Origin: a bacterium
Lineage (GTDB): Bacteria > Armatimonadota > Fimbriimonadia > Fimbriimonadales > Fimbriimonadaceae
DNA: 64,000 nt
Assembly (NCBI GenBank): GCA_027485645.1
Contig: JAIXQR010000007.1
Span: 682,001-746,000 of the forward strand
Direction of reading: 5' to 3'
Part shown: positions 23,097 through 32,442 of the stretch, in pieces
Layout of the letters: each line of letters opens with the position of its first letter
How positions within the stretch are numbered: position 1 is the first letter of the stretch
Made by a program: the position numbers and the translations under genes
The notes under the pieces: model-generated
What the model was told of the DNA's origin: nothing
What the model saw: only the letters and a program-made list of their open reading frames with translations
The model's database searches: none

Positions 23097-25679
23097 ATGA
23101 TGTTGTCGCTGTTGCTAGCATCCGCCGTGCCCTTTTCTCCGCCGCTGGAGTTCACGCTCGACCGCACGGCCAACATCCGCGTGTCGGAAGAAGGCGAAAA
23201 CATCGCGACCTTCGGCTTTGGCATGTTCCGCACCGGCTGGCAATACACCGGCACCCAATCTGCCGAAAACGGCCAAGGCAACCCCACCACCGCGAAAGCC
23301 GTCTGGAGCGGCGGCGAGGCGACGGTGGTCGGCGGCGTCACCGAACTCGCAGATGGCCTCCGCTTTCAAATCCAAGCCACGACCAACGCAAACGTCGGCC
23401 TAGAAAGCGCGCACCTCTACGGCAACTTCCCGACGCCAAAGTGGGCTGGCAGCATCGCCAACGTCGACGGCACCGACTACCCCATCCCCCTCAACTTCGC
23501 GGGGAACACGTTCCTCCGCGGTGGAAACGGCAAAACCGTCAAGTTCTCCAAAGGAGATATTGAAGTCACCATCGAAGGCGATGCCAGCCGACCATCGGTC
23601 CTGCAAGACTCCCGCCAATGGTCGCCGCATGTGGAATGGCGCTTTAACGCCGTCGGCGGAACATGGGCCGCCAACACCACCCGAACCTACACCGTCACCC
23701 TAAAAACCAGCCGCCCCTATACGTTCTCCGTCCAACAGCCATACACCATCACCGCCGGCCCCGACTGGGCCGAGCTCCCCTTCCCTCTCGACGTCACCCC
23801 CGGCTCCGCCCTAGATTGGTCGTCCACTGATTACAAACGCGCCGGATCAGAAGGCTGGCTCGAGTCCCGAAACGGCCACTTCTACTTCCCCGGCAATCCT
23901 CAACCGCAGCGATTCTACGGCGTAAACCTCGCCTTCTCGGCCATGTTTATGAGCAAAAAGGATTCGGAAAAGCTCGCTACCCGCCTCGCCCGAATGGGCT
24001 ACAACGCCGTTCGGCTCCACCACTTCGATTCTGAGCTGACCGGCTGGTCTGGCGGAACCACCAGCACCAGCATCTTCCCGGACAAACTCGACCAGCTCAA
24101 CTACCTGGTCGCAATGCTCAAGAAGCGCGGCATCTACATCTCCCTCGACCTGTTCACGATCCGCCAAATCCGCAACAACGAAGTCCTAACCGGTGCAACC
24201 GACGGCGACGAGTTCAAGGCGCTTCAACTGGTCAATCAAACTGCCAGAAACAACTGGCTAGCCTTCTCGACCAATCTCCTCAACTCGCTCAATCCATACA
24301 CGGGTCTGCGCTGGAAGGACGACCCGGCCATCGCCTGGATCGTGCCCGTGAACGAGAACAACATGGGCAGCGCCACCCGGTCCCTCTCCGCCACCTCCCG
24401 CGCCCTCTTCGATGCCGCCTGGCAGAATGCCGGGAACACCGGCTCCTGGAACTACCAAACCGACGCCGGCGCGAGGTTTGGTGCAAACTTGCATGCCAAC
24501 GCCTATGCCTGGATGAAAACCGAGCTTAGAAACCTCGGCGTTAAGGCACTGCTTTCCGACGTCAACGGCTGGCACGACCAAAGTGTCCTTGTCGGACATC
24601 GCTCCAACCTGGATTACGTCGACAACCACTTCTATTGGGATCATCCCAACTTCTTGGAAAACGCGTGGTCGATCCCGTCTCGAGGCTGGGACAATGGCGG
24701 AATGGCGACCAAGGTCCTTGGTTCTGGTCTCCAAAACACCGCCCTTTCGCGGGTCTATGGCAAACCGTTCACCCTCTCCGAATTCAACTTCGCCGCACCA
24801 AACCGCTTCCGCGCCGAGGGCGGCTTACTGCTCGGTTCGATCGCGGCCCGCCAAGATTGGGATGCCGCGTTCCGGTTCGCTTGGAGCCACAACTCGGCGC
24901 GAATCCAAAACACCAGTCGCTTTGACTACTTCGACATGCAAGCCGACCCGATCGGCCTCGCGTCCGAGCGGGCCATCATCGCGCTGTTCCTCCGCCGAGA
25001 CCTAGACTCCGCATCGGACGAAGGCGTCTTGCGCATTGATCCAAACGGAAGCGGCGTCGCGGGCGGCTACAACGCCCAAATGAGGCGGCAAATTCTCTCC
25101 CGCAAGCTCTACAGCTCAACGACTACCGGAGGCGACGGCAACCTCACCGACCCAACTGCCGCGCAGCCGGTTCAAGTAGATACCGAAACCGGAACCCTGA
25201 CCGTCAACACGCCCCGCACCCAAGGCCTCTTCGCCCCCATTGGCGCAAACGTCACAGCCGGCGGCGTCAACGCCACGCTCTCCGGTCACCGAGGCGCCCT
25301 CTGGATTACCAGTGTCGACCGAAAGCCCATCGCCAGTAGCGGCCGAATGCTCCTGACTTTCCTCACCGACGTTCAGAACACCAACATCCGCTACTCGGGC
25401 CCAGATCGCGATGTCATCGAAAGCTGGGGCACGGTTCCCCACCTCGTCCGGGTCGGCAGCGCATCCGTAACGCTCACCGTGGCCAATGCCAGCCGGTACA
25501 AGGTCTACCGACTCGACATGGCGGGCAATCGTACCGAAGAGATACCGGTCACTCGCACCGCTACCACCCTAGGCTTCACCGTCACCAACTCTGGCCCGAA
25601 CGGCCAAACGCTGTATCACGAAATTGTCGCGGGAAGCATTTTGCCCATCCGCCGCAACCCTGGCCCAGCGCAAAGATGA
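23097..25679 (+). CDS. Large secreted GH5-like (clan A) glycoside hydrolase
   Basis: 860 aa with a signal peptide (MMLSLLLASAVPFSPP). Residues about 20-215 are a beta-sandwich; about 255-640 a clan-A barrel (FYGVNLAFSAMFMS, MGYNAVRLHHFDSE); about 680-850 a beta-sandwich. Catalytic Glu are at residues 420 (IVPVNENNMG, acid/base) and 562 (FTLSEFNFA, nucleophile), at the ends of strands 4 and 7 as in GH5/GH-A cellulases and mannanases. VDNHFYWDHP supplies the strand-6 region. Pairing with the GH26 gene suggests beta-mannan or related hemicellulose as substrate (inference). Length and accessory domains exceed an ordinary GH5. Confidence 0.85.
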   Translation: MMLSLLLASAVPFSPPLEFTLDRTANIRVSEEGENIATFGFGMFRTGWQYTGTQSAENGQGNPTTAKAVWSGGEATVVGGVTELADGLRFQIQATTNANVGLESAHLYGNFPTPKWAGSIANVDGTDYPIPLNFAGNTFLRGGNGKTVKFSKGDIEVTIEGDASRPSVLQDSRQWSPHVEWRFNAVGGTWAANTTRTYTVTLKTSRPYTFSVQQPYTITAGPDWAELPFPLDVTPGSALDWSSTDYKRAGSEGWLESRNGHFYFPGNPQPQRFYGVNLAFSAMFMSKKDSEKLATRLARMGYNAVRLHHFDSELTGWSGGTTSTSIFPDKLDQLNYLVAMLKKRGIYISLDLFTIRQIRNNEVLTGATDGDEFKALQLVNQTARNNWLAFSTNLLNSLNPYTGLRWKDDPAIAWIVPVNENNMGSATRSLSATSRALFDAAWQNAGNTGSWNYQTDAGARFGANLHANAYAWMKTELRNLGVKALLSDVNGWHDQSVLVGHRSNLDYVDNHFYWDHPNFLENAWSIPSRGWDNGGMATKVLGSGLQNTALSRVYGKPFTLSEFNFAAPNRFRAEGGLLLGSIAARQDWDAAFRFAWSHNSARIQNTSRFDYFDMQADPIGLASERAIIALFLRRDLDSASDEGVLRIDPNGSGVAGGYNAQMRRQILSRKLYSSTTTGGDGNLTDPTAAQPVQVDTETGTLTVNTPRTQGLFAPIGANVTAGGVNATLSGHRGALWITSVDRKPIASSGRMLLTFLTDVQNTNIRYSGPDRDVIESWGTVPHLVRVGSASVTLTVANASRYKVYRLDMAGNRTEEIPVTRTATTLGFTVTNSGPNGQTLYHEIVAGSILPIRRNPGPAQR

Positions 25680-25839
25680 GCACGATTAACAAGCTCAGAC
25701 CAATAAATATCTGTAAAACAGATCAGTTACGAATAACACCTAATGATTCTAGAAAACAATCCAATAATGGCCGCTTGAGGTTTTCTTGCGCACTAACAAA
25801 CCGCAACTAACGGTATGCACAATTCGACATCCGCATAGG

Positions 25840-25845
25840 TAAAGT
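25840..25845 (+). promoter_or_regulatory. -10 box TAAAGT, 6 nt before racemase ATG
   Basis: TAAAGT, six bases, ATG 25852; no Shine-Dalgarno. The rest of 25680-25839 is AT-rich with only a short ATCTG/CAGAT inverted repeat. Confidence 0.4.
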
Positions 25846-25851
25846 ATCGCG

Positions 25852-26562
25852 ATGTGCTTACTGGGGATGGTTGGTGGGGCAAGTTGGGTTTCGACGGTTG
25901 AGTACTACCGTCACGTCAACAGCCTGGTAAACGAACGCGCAGGCGGGGTCGAAGCGGCAAACATTGTCCTTTGGTCCCTTAACTTTGGCGACCTCCAAAG
26001 AAACAACATCGCCAACGACAGCGGAGCAACCTTTAATCTCATTCTTGAAGGCTGCAAAAAGGTCGAGGCCGCCGGCGCAGAAGCCATCATCATTTGCGCG
26101 AGCTCGATGCACCGGTACGTCGCCGATCTTCAGCCGCAACTGAACATCCCCATCATCGACCTTCGGCTCGCCGTGGCCCAAGAGGCCGAGCGCCTCGGCC
26201 TCAAACGCCTGCTGCTTCTTGGAACCCGTCCAACCATGGAAGACGGCTTCTGCCGCGATTTTCTAGAAAGTCACGGCATCGAGGTTCTCATCCCAAATCC
26301 TGCCGATCGCGACGTGATTCATCGAACCATCTTCGAGGAAATGGGCAAAGGCCTCTTCCGAATCGCCACCCGCCAGTCGTACCGCGAGATCATCAATCGC
26401 GGCATCGCCGACGGTGCCGAGGGCGTGATCATGGGCTGCACCGAGATTCCCATCCTCCTAGAAGGCGAGAATCAGCCGGTGCCTTTCCTCGACAGCACTT
26501 TCCTGCACTCCCGGGCCGCTGTCGAGTTCATCCTCCGCGGACTCGAAGCAAAGTCACTTTAG
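25852..26562 (+). CDS. Aspartate/glutamate racemase family protein
   Basis: 236 aa. Starts with the family signature LGMVGGASWVSTVEYYRHVN. The two catalytic cysteines are in IIICASSMHRY (usual CANTMH) and VIMGCTEIPILL. Two alpha/beta domains related by pseudo-symmetry. Members interconvert L- and D-aspartate or glutamate without cofactor; some act on other substrates. The Ala-Ser-Ser after the first Cys, in place of Ala-Asn-Thr, is a deviation that may alter specificity. The 3' end overlaps the convergent esterase by 9 bp. Confidence 0.88.
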   Translation: MCLLGMVGGASWVSTVEYYRHVNSLVNERAGGVEAANIVLWSLNFGDLQRNNIANDSGATFNLILEGCKKVEAAGAEAIIICASSMHRYVADLQPQLNIPIIDLRLAVAQEAERLGLKRLLLLGTRPTMEDGFCRDFLESHGIEVLIPNPADRDVIHRTIFEEMGKGLFRIATRQSYREIINRGIADGAEGVIMGCTEIPILLEGENQPVPFLDSTFLHSRAAVEFILRGLEAKSL

Positions 26563-27423
26563 GGTTTTTTCGAACCAGTCCAGGATCAGACCAACCTGGA
26601 CTTCCATTCCGGCCCAACCGTGTCCCTTGCCGGGCACTCTCACGAGCTCATTCTTAACGCCAAGGTCCTTGAGCTTCTTGATCGTGATCTCCGATTGCTG
26701 AATCGGCACCAGCAAATCGGCATCTCCATGCACCAAAAACGTCGGCGGCATCGCGCTCGTCATAAACGATAGCGGCGACATGCTTTTACCTACCTCCACC
26801 ATCTTTTCCTTCGGAGCCGTTTTTGGGTCTTCCAAAAATGCCCGACCGTAAGTCGCCATCAATGCCGGATTATCGAAAGCAAAGAATCCGTCCTTGCCGT
26901 AGTTCATAAAGTCCGCTGGCGGATAGAACACTCCAACAGAGTTCACCGCCGCCGATTCTCGCTCCACCGGATCAGGACCTCCCGGGTTACCCGGCGAAGC
27001 CAGACTAGCCACCATCAGCGACAAGTGCCCGCCCGCGCTGCCGCCCGAGATGGCAAGCTTGTTCGGGTTCACCCCGTACTCCGCCGCGTGTGAACGCACA
27101 AAACGTACCGCCCGCTGTACCTGCTTAACAATCTCCGGAACCTTGTATCGAGGCTGCGCACCATGTACAACCTGAAAAACGGTAAAACCACGGTCCGTGC
27201 ACTGCTTTGCGAAGTCAGCGTTGATGCTGTTATGGTTCGAAACCCAGCCGCCGCTGACCATGAAGACCAAAGCAATTCCGTTCTGCTTCGCCGGGCGAAA
27301 AACGTCCATTGTAAACGCCGCCCCGTCCTGCTTCAGATAAACCACGTCAGACTTGCGGACAAAGTCCTGCGAAAAAGCAGTGGTGACCAACAGAGAAAGG
27401 GCAAGAATGCCGAGCGGCTTCAT
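26554..27423 (-). CDS. Secreted alpha/beta hydrolase (esterase/feruloyl-esterase-like)
   Basis: About 289 aa with a signal peptide (MKPLGILALSLLVTTAFSQ). Nucleophile elbow SGGSAGGH, acid in HGDADLLVP and His in GKGHGWAG give a full Ser-Asp-His triad; FMVSGGWVSNH is the oxyanion region. It belongs to the bacterial esterase/lipase group often found with polysaccharide hydrolases, where they remove acyl groups. Start at ATG 27423 rather than the TTG two codons upstream, because a TAAGCT box ends six nt before it and the signal peptide is intact. A terminator precedes it on the same strand. Confidence 0.87.
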   Translation of the reverse strand: MKPLGILALSLLVTTAFSQDFVRKSDVVYLKQDGAAFTMDVFRPAKQNGIALVFMVSGGWVSNHNSINADFAKQCTDRGFTVFQVVHGAQPRYKVPEIVKQVQRAVRFVRSHAAEYGVNPNKLAISGGSAGGHLSLMVASLASPGNPGGPDPVERESAAVNSVGVFYPPADFMNYGKDGFFAFDNPALMATYGRAFLEDPKTAPKEKMVEVGKSMSPLSFMTSAMPPTFLVHGDADLLVPIQQSEITIKKLKDLGVKNELVRVPGKGHGWAGMEVQVGLILDWFEKTLK

Positions 27424-27429
27424 GGCCAA

Positions 27430-27435
27430 AGCTTA
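27430..27435 (-). promoter_or_regulatory. -10 box TAAGCT, 6 nt before esterase ATG
   Basis: On the minus strand TAAGCT, six bases, ATG 27423. It lies just after the upstream terminator, consistent with an independent leaderless transcript. Confidence 0.4.
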
Positions 27436-27441
27436 CAACGA

Positions 27442-27475
27442 AAAGGGCGTCTCTTCACCCGAAGAGACGCCCTTT
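27442..27475 (-). terminator. Terminator of prepilin-like gene
   Basis: A perfect 13-bp stem AAAGGGCGTCTCT (27442-27454) / 27463-27475 with an 8-nt loop. On the minus strand the stem ends in TTT followed by another T. It lies between the prepilin stop (27497) and the esterase start. Confidence 0.75.
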
Positions 27476-27496
27476 CCGAACCAAATCAAAGAATGA

Positions 27497-28354
<858 letters not shown>

Positions 28355-28536
28355 AATTCCTCTCACAAACGGAATACGAGCCATTCTAGGCGAAGGATTG
28401 TTAAGCAACGTTTAAGGCGCGAGTTTTTTCTTAGTCACCAATATTTAACTCGTATTGTTAAGAAAATATAAAGAAGAGCGTCCGCAAACGGAACTTCAAA
28501 TCGGGACCAAAGCTCCGGCCGACCGCGCTCCTATGT

Positions 28537-28542
28537 TAATCT
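28537..28542 (+). promoter_or_regulatory. -10 box TAATCT, 7 nt before ATG 28550
   Basis: TAATCT, seven bases, ATG; no Shine-Dalgarno. The remaining 28355-28536 divergent region is AT-rich near 28440-28470 with no clear operator. Confidence 0.4.
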
Positions 28543-28549
28543 GGACGCA

Positions 28550-30508
28550 ATGAGCTCGTTCCGATACGCCCTGCCTTGCGCGGCGATCATCCCCCTTATC
28601 GGGATTTTCTATGCCAACCGCCCCACTGACTCGGCGGTCGCTGGCCCCACCGTCCCGGTGATGAACCGAACCACCATCGACGGGACGACGGTGAACATCG
28701 GCACCGGCAAGCTCACCGTGATCGCTCTAACCGGCACCACGTGCCCGGTCGCCAAGCGCTACGGCCCAACTCTGGCGTCGCTTGAAAAAACCTACGCGGC
28801 AAAGGGCGTGCAGTTCGTTTACGTAAACCCCACCGAAAGCGAAACCGCCGCCGAAATGCGCTCGGCCAAAACTCGCCTTGGCCTTAAAGGCGCCTACATT
28901 CACGACAAGACAAAGGAGGTCGCCAAGACCCTAGAAGCAACCACCACGACCGAAGTTTTCCTGCTGAACGCCCAGCGGCAAGTCATCTACCGCGGAGCGG
29001 TGGACGACCAGTACGGCCTGACCTATAGCAAGGCCCAACCAACCAACAAGTACCTCGCCCGCGCTATCGATTCCGCCCTAAAGAACTCCGCACCCGCCGT
29101 CGCCAAAACCGCGGCCCCGGGTTGCGCGCTGGACCTTTCGGACGTTCAACCCCTCCAAAAGCCCGTCACCTACCACAACCGGATTTCGCGCATCATCCAG
29201 GAGAACTGCCTCCCTTGCCACCGTCCCGGAGGCGTAGGCCCGTTCACCCTGGACACCTTCACCAAGGTGAAAGATCGCGCCGCAATGATCAAGCAGGTGG
29301 TGAACAACAAGCAGATGCCACCTTGGTTTGCCGCCGACGCAAAGCCCAGCAAGTGGAAGAACGACCGAAGCCTTTCGGAAGCCGATAAGCGAGATCTCCT
29401 CGCCTGGATCGATGCCAAAACTCCCCTCGGCGACGCAAAAGAAGCTCCCGCACCCGCCAAGTTCAACCCGGATTGGCAAATCGGTAAGCCCGACGAGATC
29501 TATCAGCTCCCCAAACCGATAGCCATCAAGGCCGACGGATTCATGGAGTACCAAAACGTCATCGTTCCGCTGAACTCCGCAACCGAACGTTGGGTGAAAG
29601 CCATCGAGATCATCCCGACCGCCCGACAAGTCGTGCACCACATTCTTGTCTTCGTGGTCCCCAAAGGACAGCGAACCGGCGGCCGAGCGAGCGAGAATGT
29701 CGAGGGCCTGAACGGATACTTCGCCATCTATGTGCCCGGAAACAGCTCGATCATCTACCCAGATGGCCTTGCGAAACAGATCCCGGCAAACTCTGACCTG
29801 CGGTTCCAAATCCACTACACTCCGAACGGCGAAGCCACCACCGACCAGTCGAAAATTGGTTTTGTTTACAGCGCTACTCCGCCGAAGCATGAGGTCCGAA
29901 CCGCGGGCGTTGCAAACGTGCTGATCAATATTCCGCCCGGAGCAGACAACCACAAAGAAGTCGCCGCGGTCACCGTGCCCACCGACGTCGAAATCCTCTC
30001 CTTCCTGCCCCACATGCATGTGCGCGGAAAAGCCTGCCGCTACGATGTCGTTTCTCCCGGCGGAAAGAGAGAAACGCTCTTGGACGTACCTCGATACGAC
30101 TTCAACTGGCAGCTCAGCTACGAGTACGCCCAGTGGAAGAAGCTCGAGAAGGGCCAGAAGATCGAGTTCAGTGTCTGGTTCGATAACAGCGACAAAAACC
30201 CCGCCAACCCCGACCCAACCAAACGGGTCCGATGGGGGGATCAGACCTACGACGAAATGCACCTCGGCTACGTGGAATACATCGTTCCCGGAGCAACGCC
30301 CGGAGCCGACACCCCCGGCATTGGCACCGGTCGACGCCGCGCTGACGCCGGCGTTATCGACAGGACTTTCGCCCGCCTCGATCGAAACAACGACGGCTTC
30401 GTCGTAGCCGCCGAGGCCGGATCAGTCTGGGACCAAATCAAATCCGCCGACCTCAATGGCGACGGCAAAGTCTCCCTGGAAGAAGCGAAGAAGGCGTTCG
30501 GCGGATAG
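28550..30508 (+). CDS. Redoxin - cytochrome c - copper monooxygenase-like - EF-hand fusion
   Basis: 652 aa, exported (hydrophobic N-terminus, residues 7-22). Domains in order: a thioredoxin-like redoxin (about 40-180) with a single Cys65 in TTCPVAKRYG; a c-type haem motif C220-LP-C223-H224 with IIQENCLPCHRPGG; a region resembling the copper type II monooxygenase fold (about 330-580) with His363-His364 (VVHHILVF), His422 (RFQIHYTPNGE), His488-x-His490 (LPHMHVRG) and Met570-His571; and two EF-hands (DRNNDGFVVAAE and DLNGDGKVSLEE). This architecture occurs in Planctomycetes and Acidobacteria; the substrate is unknown. It is monocistronic, facing the ABC operon tail. Confidence 0.87.
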   Translation: MSSFRYALPCAAIIPLIGIFYANRPTDSAVAGPTVPVMNRTTIDGTTVNIGTGKLTVIALTGTTCPVAKRYGPTLASLEKTYAAKGVQFVYVNPTESETAAEMRSAKTRLGLKGAYIHDKTKEVAKTLEATTTTEVFLLNAQRQVIYRGAVDDQYGLTYSKAQPTNKYLARAIDSALKNSAPAVAKTAAPGCALDLSDVQPLQKPVTYHNRISRIIQENCLPCHRPGGVGPFTLDTFTKVKDRAAMIKQVVNNKQMPPWFAADAKPSKWKNDRSLSEADKRDLLAWIDAKTPLGDAKEAPAPAKFNPDWQIGKPDEIYQLPKPIAIKADGFMEYQNVIVPLNSATERWVKAIEIIPTARQVVHHILVFVVPKGQRTGGRASENVEGLNGYFAIYVPGNSSIIYPDGLAKQIPANSDLRFQIHYTPNGEATTDQSKIGFVYSATPPKHEVRTAGVANVLINIPPGADNHKEVAAVTVPTDVEILSFLPHMHVRGKACRYDVVSPGGKRETLLDVPRYDFNWQLSYEYAQWKKLEKGQKIEFSVWFDNSDKNPANPDPTKRVRWGDQTYDEMHLGYVEYIVPGATPGADTPGIGTGRRRADAGVIDRTFARLDRNNDGFVVAAEAGSVWDQIKSADLNGDGKVSLEEAKKAFGG

Positions 30509-30515
30509 TAGGAAA

Positions 30516-31232
30516 TTAAGCTGGCTCAACAGACTTCTCGGGCGTCACGTCCGTAGCGATTTTGCCGTCAACCACGGTGATCATTCGCCGGGTCTTTCGA
30601 GCCAGATTCTGATCGTGCGTAACGATCAGGAACGTAGTTCCCTCACTCCGATTAAACTCCTTCATCAGTTCAAAAACCTCGTTGCCGGAAACAGAGTCCA
30701 AGTTTCCGGTTGGCTCGTCTGCCAGCACGATGCTTCGCTTCCGTGCTAGCGCCCGCGCGATTGCGACCCTCTGTTGCTGCCCACCCGAAAGCTGTGCCGG
30801 CTTGCTATCAAACTTGCTTCCAAGCCCCACCCGTTCGAGTAGCGCCTTCGCCTCCGAAATGTCGGGCGGCTTTGCAACGCCAACGCAAATGCGGCTTGGT
30901 ACAAGCACATTTTCGAGTGCCGTAAAGTCTGGCAACAGGTGGTGAAACTGAAAAATGAACCCGAGGTGAATTCGCCGAAGGCGCGACAAGCCGTCGGCAT
31001 CCAAATCGTTCAGCCGCACTCCACCAATCTCAAGCGTGCCGCTTGTTGGCCGATCAAGCGCACCAAGCAGGTTCAAAAGTGTGCTCTTGCCGGAACCTGA
31101 TGGTCCCGTGATTGCAACAAACTCTCCGCGCTTGAACTCGAGCGAGACTTCCTTAAGCGCATGGACCTGGACCTCGGTCCCATATATTTTTGAAACCGAG
31201 CTAAAGCGGATCAGGGTTTCGTCAGACGCCAC
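30516..31232 (-). CDS. ABC transporter ATPase (LolD/MacB-type)
   Basis: 238 aa. Walker A GPSGSGKST, Q-loop IFQFHHLLPDF, signature LSGGQQQRVA, Walker B SIVLADEP and the H-loop VTHD are all intact. The LolD/MacB type (FtsX-permease partner) is recognised by the length and GALDRPTSGTL. It overlaps the permease gene by about 11 bp. Last gene of a marR - lipoprotein - MFP - permease - ATPase operon; it powers a mechanotransmission-type exporter rather than a classical importer. Confidence 0.94.
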   Translation of the reverse strand: MASDETLIRFSSVSKIYGTEVQVHALKEVSLEFKRGEFVAITGPSGSGKSTLLNLLGALDRPTSGTLEIGGVRLNDLDADGLSRLRRIHLGFIFQFHHLLPDFTALENVLVPSRICVGVAKPPDISEAKALLERVGLGSKFDSKPAQLSGGQQQRVAIARALARKRSIVLADEPTGNLDSVSGNEVFELMKEFNRSEGTTFLIVTHDQNLARKTRRMITVVDGKIATDVTPEKSVEPA

Positions 31233-32442
31233 GAATCGCCTCCACCGGATCCAACTTCGACGCCTTTCTGGCCGGTATGTATGCGCCGATCACCGCAACC
31301 AGCACCGCAACAATGACCGCCTCCCAAACTTGCCTCATCTGAAAGTCCGTCGCGAAACTTGGAGCGCCCTTCGGAGTGTTTGCCGATACAACTTTCAACG
31401 CGGCATTCAGAACGTAACTCAGGAATGCTCCCGCAAGTCCACCGAGTAGCCCAATGAACCCGCCCAAAAAGATGAAGACATACAGAACCTGGCTTTGAAC
31501 TGCCCCCATGCTCTTGATAATTCCTATTTCCTTGCCTTTCTGAGTAACGGTTACATTCAAAACCGACGCAATTCCAAGGGCAACGCTCAACAAGGCAAAA
31601 GCTCGAATGACTCCGGTCGCAATGTTCTGCGAGGAGATGAGCGTTAGAACCTGCGTATTGTTTTCCATCCACGGCGTGCACTTCAACTTAACTCGCTGCC
31701 GCAGAATCTCCGCGACTTTCGCAGCATCAAACACGTTTTTCACCTTCACTTCAATTGCCGAGATGGATCCATCCAAACGCAACAGCCTTTGCGCATCACC
31801 CAAAGTCACATAAATCGTTGATTCGTCCGCAATAGGATTACCCGCATAAACGATTCCTGCGATTTGCACATTGGTCTGAACGCCTCGGTTCGAAATAACA
31901 CGAACACGGTCCGATACCGAAACATTAAGCTTCTTTGCCAACGTGATGCCGATAACTGCCTTTCCTGCCGAAAGATCAAAAACCCCTTCGACAAGATCCT
32001 TCTTGATGTTGACAATCCGATCCATCAACTCTGGTTCACCACCACGAATGGAAACCGGACGAGATTGTGTTCCGCGCTCTACAAAACCACTGCCAAGCAC
32101 CGCCGGGGAAATAACCGTAATCTCCGGTAACTCCCCGAGCCTCGCAATTTCAGACGGCCAGTCACTGATCTTCTTTTCCCGTTGTTGGCCGGTCTGGATT
32201 GTGCTTAGCACCTGACCACGATCGATTGTTCTATCCACAATGGGCAAGTCATCAAACGGCTCGATCGTCACGTGAGAACTGGAGCCGAGGCTGTTCCGGA
32301 TAACGTCACTTTGAATCCCTTGAACCGTGGCCGTGATGAATGTGTAGGCGGTGACACCTACCATCACCAAGCAAAGCATCAAAATCGTCTGGTTCCTTCC
32401 AGATTGGACATATCGGAGCGCGGTATAGAAGCCAAAGATCAA
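31222..32442 (-). CDS. ABC transporter permease (FtsX/MacB/LolC type)
   Basis: 406 aa with one N-terminal helix (about residues 19-40), a large periplasmic domain (about 45-275) and three C-terminal helices (about 280-395), the standard four-helix MacB_PCD-FtsX layout. The C-terminal VTVTQKGKEIGIIKSMGA is the FtsX-domain signature. The stop overlaps the ATPase start and the ATG overlaps the MFP gene stop. Works with the adaptor and ATPase to move a substrate out across the envelope. Confidence 0.92.
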   Translation of the reverse strand: MIFGFYTALRYVQSGRNQTILMLCLVMVGVTAYTFITATVQGIQSDVIRNSLGSSSHVTIEPFDDLPIVDRTIDRGQVLSTIQTGQQREKKISDWPSEIARLGELPEITVISPAVLGSGFVERGTQSRPVSIRGGEPELMDRIVNIKKDLVEGVFDLSAGKAVIGITLAKKLNVSVSDRVRVISNRGVQTNVQIAGIVYAGNPIADESTIYVTLGDAQRLLRLDGSISAIEVKVKNVFDAAKVAEILRQRVKLKCTPWMENNTQVLTLISSQNIATGVIRAFALLSVALGIASVLNVTVTQKGKEIGIIKSMGAVQSQVLYVFIFLGGFIGLLGGLAGAFLSYVLNAALKVVSANTPKGAPSFATDFQMRQVWEAVIVAVLVAVIGAYIPARKASKLDPVEAIRGV

